Below, piece after piece: positions 23,065-36,349 of a DNA stretch of 64,000 nucleotides; position 1 is the first letter of the stretch, and each line of letters begins with the position of its first letter. The notes beneath the pieces are model-generated. The model worked only from the letters and a program-made list of their open reading frames with translations, was not told the DNA's origin and did not search any database. The stretch covers positions 124,001 through 188,000 of the forward strand of contig JAUIRK010000397.1 of NCBI GenBank assembly GCA_030549495.1. Direction: 5' to 3'. The DNA comes from Nectonema munidae (Eukaryota > Nematomorpha > Nectonematoida > Nectonematidae). The position numbers were made by a program, and so were the translations under genes.

Positions 23065-26000
23065 GCAAAGTATAGGTAATAACTTTTGTAACATCGTATG
23101 AGGTAGCAAAATATGAACAGAAACTTTGATATTTTTTTATTTTTTAAAGAATATTTTTCGATTCTTTGATATGAATTATCGCGGTATACAGGTTGGAGAT
23201 GAACCATCGTAGTATACAGGTATAATGTATATAGGTAATAACTTATGTAGCATCGTCTCCCCGAATGAGGTATATCAAATCTTACATCTAGCAGAATGTG
23301 AACAGAAAGTTGAACATTGTCTCCCTAGTTATTTGTACATGGAATAGAAACCATCGTAGTATACAGGTTGGAGATGAATCATCGTAGTATACAGGTTGGA
23401 GATGAATCATCGTAGTATACAGGTTGGAGATGAATCATCGTAGTATACAGGTTAGAGATGAACCATCGTAGTATACAGGTATAATGTATATAGGTAATAA
23501 CTTATGTAGCATCGTCTCCCCGAATGAGGTATATCAAATCTTACATCTAGCAGAATGTGAACAGAAAGTTGAACATTGTCTCCCTAGTTATTTGTACATA
23601 GAATAGAAACCATCGTAGTATACAGGTTGGAGATGAATCATCGTAGTATACAGGTTGGAGATGAATCATCGTAGTATACAGGTTAGAGATGAATCATCGT
23701 AGTATACAGGTTAGAGATGAACCATCGTAGTATACAGGTATAATGTATATAGGTAATAACTTATGTAGCATCGTCTCCCCGAATGAGGTATATCAAATCT
23801 TACATCTAGCAGAATGTGAACAGAAAGTTGAACATTGTCTCCCTAGTTATTTGTACATGGAATAGAAACCATCGTAGTATACAGGTTGGAGATGAATCAT
23901 CGTAGTATACAGGTTAGAGATGAATCATCGTAGTATACAGGTTAGAGATGAATCATCGTAGTATACAGGTTAGAGATGAATCATCGTAGTATACAGGTAT
24001 AATGTATATAGGTAATAACTTATGTAGCATCGTCTCCCCGAATGAGGTATATCAAATCTTACATCTAGCAGAATGTGAACAGAAAGTTGAACATTGTCTC
24101 CCTAGTTATTTGTACATGGAATAGAAACCATCGTAGTATACAGGTTGGAGATGAATCATCGTAGTATACAGGTTGGAGATGAATCATCGTAGTATACAGG
24201 TTGGAGATGAATCATCGTAGTATACAGGTTAGAGATGAATCATCGTAGTATACAGGTATAATGTATATAGGTAATAACTTATGTAGCATCGTCTCCCCGA
24301 ATGAGGTATATCAAATCTTACATCTAGCAGAATGTGAACAGAAAGTTGAACATTGTCTCCCTAGTTATTTGTACATGGAATAGAAACCATCGTAGTATAC
24401 AGGTTGGAGATGAATCATCGTAGTATACAGGTTGGAGATGAATCATCGTAGTATACAGGTTGGAGATGAATCATCGTAGTATACAGGTTAGAGATGAATC
24501 ATCGTAGTATACAGGTATAATGTATATAGGTAATAACTTATGTAGCATCGTCTCCCCGAATGAGGTATATCAAATCTTACATCTAGCAGAATGTGAACAG
24601 AAAGTTGAACATTGTCTCCCTAGTTATTTGTACATAGAATAGAAACCATCGTAGTATACAGGTTGGAGATGAATCATCGTAGTATACAGGTTGGAGATGA
24701 ATCATCGTAGTATACAGGTTGGAGATGAATCATCGTAGTATACAGGTATAATGTATATAGGTAATAACTTATGTAGCATCGTCTCCCCGAATGAGGTATA
24801 TCAAATCTTACATCTAGCAGAATGTGAACAGAAAGTTGAACATTGTCTCCCTAGTTATTTGTACATGGAATAGAAACCATCGTAGTATACAGGTTGGAGA
24901 TGAATCATCGTAGTATACAGGTTGGAGATGAATCATCGTAGTATACAGGTTAGAGATGAATCATCGTAGTATACAGGTTAGAGATGAATCATCGTAGTAT
25001 ACAGGTATAATGTATATAGGTAATAACTTATGTAGCATCGTCTCCCCGAATGAGGTATATCAAATCTTACATCTAGCAGAATGTGAACAGAAAGTTGAAC
25101 ATTGTCTCCCTAGTTATTTGTACATGGAATAGAAACCATCGTAGTATACAGGTTGAAGATGAATCATCGTAGTATACAGGTTAGAGATGAATCATCGTAG
25201 TATACAGGTTAGAGATGAATCATTGTAGTATACAGGTTAGAGATGAATCATCGTAGTATACAGGTATAATGTATATAGGTAATAACTTATGTAGCATCGT
25301 CTCCCCGAATGAGGTATATCAAATCTTACATCTAGCAGAATGTGAACAGAAAGTTGAACATTGTCTCCCTAGTTATTTGTACATGGAATAGAAACCATCG
25401 TAGTATACAGGTTGGAGATGAATCATCGTAGTATACAGGTTGGAGATGAATCATCGTAGTATACAGGTTAGAGATGAATCATCGTAGTATACAGGTTAGA
25501 GATGAATCATCGTAGTATACAGGTATAATGTATATAGGTAATAACTTATGTAGCATCGTCTCCCCGAATGAGGTATATCAAATCTTACATCTAGCAGAAT
25601 GTGAACAGAAAGTTGAACATTGTCTCCCTAGTTATTTGTACATAGAATAGAAACCATCGTAGTATACAGGTTGGAGATGAATCATCGTAGTATACAGGTT
25701 GGAGATGAATCATCGTAGTATACAGGTTGGAGATGAATCATCGTAGTATACAGGTTAGAGATGAATCATCGTAGTATACAGGTATAATGTATATAGGTAA
25801 TAACTTATGTAGCATCGTCTCCCCGAATGAGGTATATCAAATCTTACATCTAGCAGAATGTGAACAGAAAGTTGAACATTGTCTCCCTAGTTATTTGTAC
25901 ATGGAATAGAAACCATCGTAGTATACAGGTTGGAGATGAATCATCGTAGTATACAGGTTGGAGATGAATCATCGTAGTATACAGGTTAGAGATGAATCAT

Positions 26001-29000
26001 CGTAGTATACAGGTTAGAGATGAATCATCGTAGTATACAGGTATAATGTATATAGGTAATAACTTATGTAGCATCGTCTCCCCGAATGAGGTATATCAAA
26101 TCTTACATCTAGCAGAATGTGAACAGAAAGTTGAACATTGTCTCCCTAGTTATTTGTACATGGAATAGAAACCATCGTAGTATACAGGTTGGAGATGAAT
26201 CATCGTAGTATACAGGTTAGAGATGAATCATCGTAGTATACAGGTATAATGTATATAGGTAATAACTTATGTAGCATCGTCTCCCCGAATGAGGTATATC
26301 AAATCTTACATCTAGCAGAATGTGAACAGAAAGTTGAACATTGTCTCCCTAGTTATTTGTACATGGAATAGAAACCATCGTAGTATACAGGTTGGAGATG
26401 AATCATCGTAGTATACAGGTTGGAGATGAATCATCGTAGTATACAGGTTAGAGATGAATCATCGTAGTATACAGGTTAGAGATGAATCATCGTAGTATAC
26501 AGGTATAATGTATATAGGTAATAACTTATGTAGCATCGTCTCCCCGAATGAGGTATATCAAATCTTACATCTAGCAGAATGTGAACAGAAAGTTGAACAT
26601 TGTCTCCCTAGTTATTTGTACATAGAATAGAAACCATCGTAGTATACAGGTTGGAGATGAATCATCGTAGTATACAGGTTGGAGATGAATCATCGTAGTA
26701 TACAGGTATAATGTATATAGGTAATAACTTATGTAGCATCGTCTCCCCGAATGAGGTATATCAAATCTTACATCTAGCAGAATGTGAACAGAAAGTTGAA
26801 CATTGTCTCCCTAGTTATTTGTACATGGAATAGAAACCATCGTAGTATACAGGTTGGAGATGAATCATCGTAGTATACAGGTTGGAGATGAATCATCGTA
26901 GTATACAGGTTAGAGATGAATCATCGTAGTATACAGGTTAGAGATGAATCATCGTAGTATACAGGTATAATGTATATAGGTAATAACTTATGTAGCATCG
27001 TCTCCCCGAATGAGGTATATCAAATCTTACATCTAGCAGAATGTGAACAGAAAGTTGAACATTGTCTCCCTAGTTATTTGTACATGGAATAGAAACCATC
27101 GTAGTATACAGGTTGAAGATGAATCATCGTAGTATACAGGTTGGAGATGAATCATCGTAGTATACAGGTTGGAGATGAATCATCGTAGTATACAGGTTAG
27201 AGATGAATCATCGTAGTATACAGGTATAATGTATATAGGTAATAACTTATGTAGCATCGTCTCCCCGAATGAGGTATATCAAATCTTACATCTAGCAGAA
27301 TGTGAACAGAAAGTTGAACATTGTCTCCCTAGTTATTTGTACATAGAATAGAAACCATCGTAGTATACAGGTTGGAGATGAATCATCGTAGTATACAGGT
27401 TGGAGATGAATCATCGTAGTATACAGGTATAATGTATATAGGTAATAACTTATGTAGCATCGTCTCCCCGAATGAGGTATATCAAATCTTACATCTAGCA
27501 GAATGTGAACAGAAAGTTGAACATTGTCTCCCTAGTTATTTGTACATGGAATAGAAACCATCGTAGTATACAGGTTGGAGATGAATCATCGTAGTATACA
27601 GGTTGGAGATGAATCATCGTAGTATACAGGTTAGAGATGAATCATCGTAGTATACAGGTATAATGTATATAGGTAATAACTTATGTAGCATCGTCTCCCC
27701 GAATGAGGTATATCAAATCTTACATCTAGCAGAATGTGAACAGAAAGTTGAACATTGTCTCCCTAGTTATTTGTACATGGAATAGAAACCATCGTAGTAT
27801 ACAGGTTGGAGATGAATCATCGTAGTATACAGGTTGGAGATGAATCATCGTAGTATACAGGTTAGAGATGAATCATCGTAGTATACAGGTTAGAGATGAA
27901 TCATCGTAGTATACAGGTATAATGTATATAGGTAATAACTTATGTAGCATCGTCTCCCCGAATGAGGTATATCAAATCTTACATCTAGCAGAATGTGAAC
28001 AGAAAGTTGAACATTGTCTCCCTAGTTATTTGTACATAGAATAGAAACCATCGTAGTATACAGGTTGGAGATGAATCATCGTAGTATACAGGTTGGAGAT
28101 GAATCATCGTAGTATACAGGTTGGAGATGAATCATCGTAGTATACAGGTTAGAGATGAATCATCGTAGTATACAGGTATAATGTATATAGGTAATAACTT
28201 ATGTAGCATCGTCTCCCCGAATGAGGTATATCAAATCTTACATCTAGCAGAATGTGAACAGAAAGTTGAACATTGTCTCCCTAGTTATTTGTACATGGAA
28301 TAGAAACCATCGTAGTATACAGGTTGGAGATGAATCATCGTAGTATACAGGTTGGAGATGAATCATCGTAGTATACAGGTTAGAGATGAATCATCGTAGT
28401 ATACAGGTTAGAGATGAATCATCGTAGTATACAGGTATAATGTATATAGGTAATAACTTATGTAGCATCGTCTCCCCGAATGAGGTATATCAAATCTTAC
28501 ATCTAGCAGAATGTGAACAGAAAGTTGAACATTGTCTCCCTAGTTATTTGTACATGGAATAGAAACCATCGTAGTATACAGGTTGGAGATGAATCATCGT
28601 AGTATACAGGTTGGAGATGAATCATCGTAGTATACAGGTTGGAGATGAATCATCGTAGTATACAGGTTGGAGATGAATCATCGTAGTATACAGGTTAGAG
28701 ATGAATCATCGTAGTATACAGGTATAATGTATATAGGTAATAACTTATGTAGCATCGTCTCCCCGAATGAGGTATATCAAATCTTACATCTAGCAGAATG
28801 TGAACAGAAAGTTGAACATTGTCTCCCTAGTTATTTGTACATGGAATAGAAACCATCGTAGTATACAGGTTGGAGATGAATCATCGTAGTATACAGGTTG
28901 GAGATGAATCATCGTAGTATACAGGTTAGAGATGAATCATCGTAGTATACAGGTTAGAGATGAATCATCGTAGTATACAGGTATAATGTATATAGGTAAT

Positions 29001-32000
29001 AACTTATGTAGCATCGTCTCCCCGAATGAGGTATATCAAATCTTACATCTAGCAGAATGTGAACAGAAAGTTGAACATTGTCTCCCTAGTTATTTGTACA
29101 TGGAATAGACACCATCGTAGTATACAGGTTGGAGATGAATCATCGTAGTATACAGGTTGGAGATGAATCATCGTAGTATACAGGTTGGAGATGAATCATC
29201 GTAGTATACAGGTTAGAGATGAATCATCGTAGTATACAGGTATAATGTATATAGGTAATAACTTATGTAGCATCGTCTCCCCGAATGAGGTATATCAAAT
29301 CTTACATCTAGCAGAATGTGAACAGAAAGTTGAACATTGTCTCCCTAGTCATTTGTACATGGAATAGAAAACATCGTAGTATACAGGTTGGAGATGAATC
29401 ATCGTAGTATACAGGTTGGAGATGAATCATCGTAGTATACAGGTTAGAGATGAATCATCGTAGTATACAGGTTAGAGATGAATCATCGTAGTATACAGGT
29501 ATAATGTATATAGGTAATAACTTATGTAGCATCGTCTCCCCGAATGAGGTATATCAAATCTTACATCTAGCAGAATGTGAACAGAAAGTTGAACATTGTC
29601 TCCTAGTTATTTGTACATAGAATAGAAACCATCGTAGTATACAGGTTGGAGATGAATCATCGTAGTATACAGGTTGGAGATGAATCATCGTAGTATACAG
29701 GTTAGAGATGAATCATCGTAGTATACAGGTATAATGTATATAGGTAATAACTTATGTAGCATCGTCTCCCCGAATGAGGTATATCAAATCTTACATCTAG
29801 CAGAATGTGAACAGAAAGTTGAACATTGTCTCCCTAGTTATTTGTACATGGAATAGAAACCATCGTAGTATACAGGTTGGAGATGAATCATCGTAGTATA
29901 CAGGTTGGAGATGAATCATCGTAGTATACAGGTTGGAGATGAATCATCGTAGTATACAGGTTAGAGATGAATCATCGTAGTATACAGGTATAATGTATAT
30001 AGGTAATAACTTATGTAGCATCGTCTCCCCGAATGAGGTATATCAAATCTTACATCTAGCAGAATGTGAACAGAAAGTTGAACATTGTCTCCCTAGTTAT
30101 TTGTACATAGAATAGAAACCATCGTAGTATACAGGTTGGAGATGAATCATCGTAGTATACAGGTTGGAGATGAATCATCGTAGTATACAGGTTGGAGATG
30201 AATCATCGTAGTATACAGGTTAGAGATGAATCATCGTAGTATACAGGTATAATGTATATAGGTAATAACTTATGTAGCATCGTCTCCCCGAATGAGGTAT
30301 ATCAAATCTTACATCTAGCAGAATGTGAACAGAAAGTTGAACATTGTCTCCCTAGTTATTTGTACATGGAATAGAAACCATCGTAGTATACAGGTTGGAG
30401 ATGAATCATCGTAGTATACAGGTTGGAGATGAATCATCGTAGTATACAGGTTAGAGATGAATCATCGTAGTATACAAGTTAGAGATGAATCATCGTAGTA
30501 TACAGGTATAATGTATATAGGTAATAACTTATGTAGCATCGTCTCCCCGAATGAGGTATATCAAATCTTACATCTAGCAGAATGTGAACAGAAAGTTGAA
30601 CATTGTCTCCTAGTTATTTGTACATGGAATAGAAACCATCGTAGTATACAGGTTGGAGATGAATCATCGTAGTATACAGGTTGGAGATGAATCATCGTAG
30701 TATACAGGTTGGAGATGAATCATCGTAGTATACAGGTTGGAGATGAATCATCGTAGTATACAGGTTAGAGATGAATCATCGTAGTATACAGGTTGGAGAT
30801 GAATCATCGTAGTATACAGGTTAGAGATGAATCATCGTAGTATACAGGTATAATGTATATAGGTAATAACTTATGTAGCATCGTCTCCCCGAATGAGGTA
30901 TATCAAATCTTACATCTAGCAGAATGTGAACAGAAAGTTGAACATTGTCTCCCTAGTTATTTGTACATGGAATAGAAACCATCGTAGTATACAGGTTGGA
31001 GATGAATCATCGTAGTATACAGGTTGGAGATGAATCATCGTAGTATACAGGTTAGAGATGAATCATCGTAGTATACAGGTTAGAGATGAATCATCGTAGT
31101 ATACAGGTATAATGTATATAGGTAATAACTTATGTAGCATCGTCTCCCCGAATGAGGTATATCAAATCTTACATCTAGCAGAATGTGAACAGAAAGTTGA
31201 ACATTGTCTCCCTAGTCATTTGTACATGGAATATCGTAGTATACAGGTTGGAGATGAATCATCGTAGTATACAGGTTGGAGATGAATCATCGTAGTATAC
31301 AGGTTGGAGATGAATCATCGTAGTATACAGGTTGGAGATGAATCATCGTAGTATACAGGTATAATGTTTATAGGTAATAACTTATGTAGCATCGTCTCCC
31401 CGAATGAGGTATATCAAATCTTACATCTAGCAGAATTGAAACAGAAAGTTGAACATTGTCTCCCTAGTCATTTGTACATGGAATAGAAACCATCGTAGTA
31501 TACAGGTTGGAGATGAATCATCGTAGTATACAGGTTGGAGATGAATCATCGTAGTATACAGGTTGGAGATGAATCATCGTAGTATACAGGTTGGAGATGA
31601 ATCATCGTAGTATACAGGTTGGAGATGAATCATCGTAGTATACAGGTTGGAGATGAATCATCGTAGTATACAGGTATAATGTTTATAGGTAATAACTTAT
31701 GTAGCATCGTCTCCCCGAATGAGGTATATCAAATCTTACATCTAGCAGAATTGAAACAGAAAGTTGAACATTGTCTCCCTAGTCATTTGTACATGGAATA
31801 GAAACCATCGTAGTATACAGGTTGGAGATGAATCATCGTAGTATACAGGTTGGAGATGAATCATCGTAGTATACAGGTTAGAGATGAATCATCGTAGTAT
31901 ACAGGTTAGAGATGAATCATCGTAGTATACAGGTATAATGTATATAGGTAATAACTTATGTAGCATCGTCTCCCCGAATGAGGTATATCAAATCTTACAT

Positions 32001-33683
32001 CTAGCAGAATGTGAACAGAAAGTTGAACATTGTCTCCCTAGTTATTTGTACATGGAATAGAAACCATCGTAGTATACAGGTTGGAGATGAATCATCGTAG
32101 TATACAGGTTGGAGATGAATCATCGTAGTATACAGGTTGGAGATGAATCATCGTAGTATACAGGTTGGAGATGAATCATCGTAGTATACAGGTTAGAGAT
32201 GAATCATCGTAGTATACAGGTATAATGTATATAGGTAATAACTTATGTAGCATCGTCTCCCCGAATGAGGTATATCAAATCTTACATCTAGCAGAATGTG
32301 AACAGAAAGTTGAACATTGTCTCCCTAGTTATTTGTACATGGAATAGAAACCATCGTAGTATACAGGTTGGAGATGAATCATCGTAGTATACAGGTTGGA
32401 GATGAATCATCGTAGTATACAGGTTGGAGATGAATCATCGTAGTATACAGGTTGGAGATGAATCATCGTAGTATACAGGTTAGAGATGAATCATCGTAGT
32501 GTACAGGTATAATGTATATAGGTAATAACTTATGTAGCATCGTCTCCCCGAATGAGGTATATCAAATCTTACATCTAGCAGAATGTGAACAGAAAGTTGA
32601 ACATTGTCTCCCTAGTTATTTGTACATGGAATAGAAACCATCGTAGTATACAGGTTGGAGATGAATCATCGTAGTATACAGGTTGGAGATGAATCATCGT
32701 AGTATACAGGTTGGAGATGAATCATCGTAGTATACAGGTTGGAGATGAACCATTGTAGTATACAGGTATATAGGTAATAACTTATGTAGCATCGTCTCCC
32801 CGAATGAGGTATATCAAATCTTACATCTAGCAGAATGTGAACAGAAAGTTGAACATTGTCTCCCTAGTTATTTGTACATGGAATAGAAACCATCGTAGTA
32901 TACAGGTTGGAGATGAATCATCGTAGTATACAGGTTGGAGATGAATCATCGTAGTATACAGGTTGGAGATGAATCATCGTAGTATACAGGTTGGAGATGA
33001 ATCATCGTAGTATACAGGTTAGAGATGAATCATCGTAGTATACAGGTATAATGTATATAGGTAATAACTTATGTAGCATCGTCTCCCCGAATGAGGTATA
33101 TCAAATCTTAGATCTAGCAGAATGTGAACAGAAAGTTGAACATTGTCTCCCTAGTTATTTGTACATGGAATAGAAACCATCGTAGTATACAGGTTGGAGA
33201 TGAATCATCGTAGTATACAGGTTGGAGATGAATCATCGTAGTATACAGGTTGGAGATGAATCATCGTAGTATACAGGTTGGAGATGAATCATCGTAGTAT
33301 ACAGGTTGGAGATGAACCATTGTAGTATACAGGTATATAGGTAATAACTTATGTAGCATCGTCTCCCCGAATGAGGTATATCAAATCTTACATCTAGCAG
33401 AATGTGAACAGAAAGTTGAACATTGTCTCCCTAGTTATTTGTACATGGAATAGAAACCATCGTAGTATACAGGTTGGAGATGAATCATCGTAGTATACAG
33501 GTTAGAGATGAATCATCGTAGTATACAGGTATAATGTATATAGGTAATAACTTATGTAGCATCGTCTCCCCGAATGAGGTATATCAAATCTTACATCTAG
33601 CAGAATGTGAACAGAAAGTTGAACATTGTCTCTCTAGTAATTAGTACATGGAAAAGAAACCATCGTAGTATACAGGTTGAAGA
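23065..33683 (+). repeat. Higher-order satellite array (147-bp block + n x 28-bp monomers)
   Basis: A constant block carries TAATAACTTATGTAGCATCG, TCTCCCCGAATGAGGTATATC and GAACAGAAAGTTGAACATTG. It alternates with 28-bp monomers of the type ATCGTAGTATACAGGTTGGA + GATGAATC. I counted 41 blocks by the anchor GTCTCCCC, from 23255 to 33564. Of the 40 intervals, 24 are 259 bp; the others are 203, 231, 287 or 315 bp, plus a few with small indels (230, 252, 280, 342). These fit 147 + 28n with n = 2 to 7. Monomers come in GGTTGGAGA and GGTTAGAGA versions, the G type usually first. All six frames are closed, so it is non-coding. The left edge (23065-23250) is degenerate, with a deleted block; the right edge decays after 33650. 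The array lies between two convergent genes. Confidence 0.97.
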
Positions 33684-35185
33684 TTTACATAACATAAATT
33701 TGTAAAAGTATGAAAATGCGTAATATAAAAACATTTTAAAAAGATATTTATTTTTTAAAATATAATCCAAAAACCTTTTAAACTGTATACAAAAATAATT
33801 AATTTGATTTAAATATTCACGTGTGTAAGCACAACTTTTCATTTATTCTTCCTGAAAGGAGTTGAGGCTTCTAAAAAAAAATAAATAAAGATACACAAAA
33901 GAAATCACAATAGTGATCAGAGGCTAGTCAATTAGTTACTTTAGGAGGTTATAGATACTACAGGGCGGCGCACATCCTCAAAATTTATTATAAAAGAAAT
34001 TTACTTGTCCTTTGTGTTCTGAGGTGTTAGCATTCACTTTTTTTAAGCTGGTAGTGAAGCACTCGGGTTCGGTAAACAAAATTATTGGCTGAACGATCGC
34101 ACAAATGCATGTTTGATAAATAGCATAGGAATGTTTTTGCAAAATATTAAGTATGGTTTGAAAAGTTTCAAAAATATTTGTTTACGTACAATATGTATAT
34201 GTCATATTTCTGGACTTAGTTTTCGCATTTTAGGTTTGAAAATATCTAAAAGTGTCAATCAAATATGCGATTTACGTTTGAAAGCTGTTAAAAAAAAATT
34301 CTTGACATTAAAAATAAAATATCTGTTTTTATACTAAATCGACCCCTCCCCCTTCCATCAGCGCTTGAGCGGCAAATTTTGGCCAGGACTAATAATATTA
34401 TATGTAAAGTAGACTTCTTCTTAGCGACTAGCCCTCTAAAACGGTCAGATCGCTATTGCACTCAATTCAGGGTTGGGACCAGATAAACTAATTTCTACTC
34501 CCGATTACGCAACCACTTGGTGCTTTCATATCAAACTGCATTGTTTTGTAGATGCAAACATCATCATTATGAAGTAAGCCTACAAACATAACGCATTCAA
34601 TGTAGCAGTGACAAAACGTTGGCAGTATAAAAGGAAAGCGTAATAACAGGTTTTGACTAAACACAGCAAACTTTGACTGTCCTTATGGCAACGCCAATAA
34701 ATCATTCAAAGTGTCCATCGCTGTATTAACACTACTCTATGCTCACATAGTTTTGTCCCTTTTTGTTCTTGCTGCGTTGACGTCATTCCTTCTCTCTTAC
34801 CAAGTTTCTTTTCGTAAGACTTAAATTTAAAGAGTATGCTTTTTTATTGATAATGATGAGTGGGATATTGCGTTACGTTCAAACAAAGGCAGCCAAACTC
34901 AACTCTACTCTATCTTGTTTTTTAATTGTTGAAAAGTTGAATACATGGTTTCATTAGAACCTGCTCATTTACATCAATAAATTCTTAGGGCAGTAGAGTA
35001 AACGTGTGATCAAACCTAAACTAAGGTAATATAAACCATCTTATATGAGGTTTTAATTTTTTTTTAAGTTGACCAATATTCATTTATTAGATTTAAGTTA
35101 ATGTTGTACCACTATGCATCTGCTCTTTCCCATTTTATATGTGCTCTATTTTGGGTAATCTTTTAATCCAAACATATTCTTATGG
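33684..35185. other. Intergenic stretch without recognised content
   Basis: It is AT-rich, with a few GC-richer patches near 33960-34080 and 34340-34800. The words GCGCACATCCTCAAAATTT near 33968 recur inverted near 59215 (AAATTTTGAGGATGTGCGC), so some dispersed repeat is present. No protein similarity was recognised. Confidence 0.4.
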
Positions 35186-35189
35186 TTTT

Positions 35190-36245
35190 TACAAGTTTTA
35201 GAAACTTGCTATTTCTGAGAAAGAAAAAGTAATGAAGTTTTTGATGAAAACAAAGCAAATGAGCGTCAGTTAGCTAACGAATTTAAAGATGATCTAAAGA
35301 AACTAAAGAAGATGATTTTAAGAAACTTCGTGTAAATGATTGTATTCAGCAATTGAAAGTGATGAACTTTAAAAAACCATATGGACATGGTACCAAAAAG
35401 CCAGACAAATGCCAATGATTCAAGAAAAAGCTCGCATTTTAAGTTTAAGGCTCAATTTAACAAATATTAAAGCTTCTGGTGGCTAGCTTAAGAGGTTCAA
35501 GTCCATACATAATATCATTAGCCTTTCTATAAGCCGGGAAAGGCATCGTTGATAGTGAAACTGTAAAGACTCTTCCGAATAAATTACCATATCTTCTTTC
35601 TGGATATGCACTTGAGAATATTTACAATATGGATGAGACTGGTCTTGGTTTCAGAGCGTTGCCTGATAAAACTCTTGGTATTGGCGGAAAACAATCTAAG
35701 GAAAGACCAACGGTATCACTTTGTGTTAATCAATCAAAATCCAAGGTGCTTCAAGAATATCAACGAAAGCTTATTACTTGTGACCTACTATACCAATCAT
35801 GAAGCTTGGATGACTACCAACATTTTTCTGAGTGGGTAAAATCGTTCGATAAACGCATGAAAAGACAAACAAGACATGTTATATTGATGCTTGATAATTC
35901 CCCTTCTAATCCTCGTTTAGAACTAACCAATGTTAAACTACTCTTTTGCCTCCTAATACGACACCAGTTTTGCAGTTTTCATTAAAACTTTTAATAGCCC
36001 GCATATAAACACAGATCGTCGCGTAACGTTATAACTCAGATGGACAATGATATTAAACTTACAAGGTGTAAATGTTTTAGATGCTTGTTACCCTTATACA
36101 ACAGTTGAAAAGTGCCCTGAAGTCGACAGAGACAATAATATTGATTTTTCTGAATTTTTGGAACTTACTCGACCTCATCTACTAAACTCAATTACTGATG
36201 AGAGGAGTATATTGAGCAAGAAAATAATTTGTCAGACTTGAAACT
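35190..36245 (+). pseudogene. Tigger/pogo-like (DDE_1) transposase remnant
   Basis: In order on the + strand: LAISEKEKVMKFL (helix-turn-helix start), ARQMPMIQEKARIL, IKASGG and LKRFKSIHNI (CENP-B-type DNA binding), then NMDETGLGFRALPDKTLGIG. Next come the NPRCFKNIN..LVTYYTNHEAWMT segment and FSEWVKSFDKRMKRQTRHVI, then MLDNSPSNP with the second catalytic Asp, and LPPNTTPVLQ. The third acidic residue region is degraded (VNVLDACY near 36070). Frameshifts and stops make it non-functional. Family placement is confident. It ends about 100 bp before the arrestin stop codon, which lies on the other strand. Confidence 0.85.
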
Positions 36246-36349
36246 TTATCAGAAAACTGGGATGGATGTTGAAGTGGTCTCAGCGGTGGTCTTAATAGAG
36301 GGAGTCTACTAATAGGGTTGGGATGGACAGCAAACATCTAAAACAATAA

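Noticed and set aside
23165..33683. CRISPR-like array of 28-bp repeats
   Set aside because: The monomers are contiguous, there are no unique spacers, no cas genes are present, and the surroundings are eukaryotic; it is a satellite.
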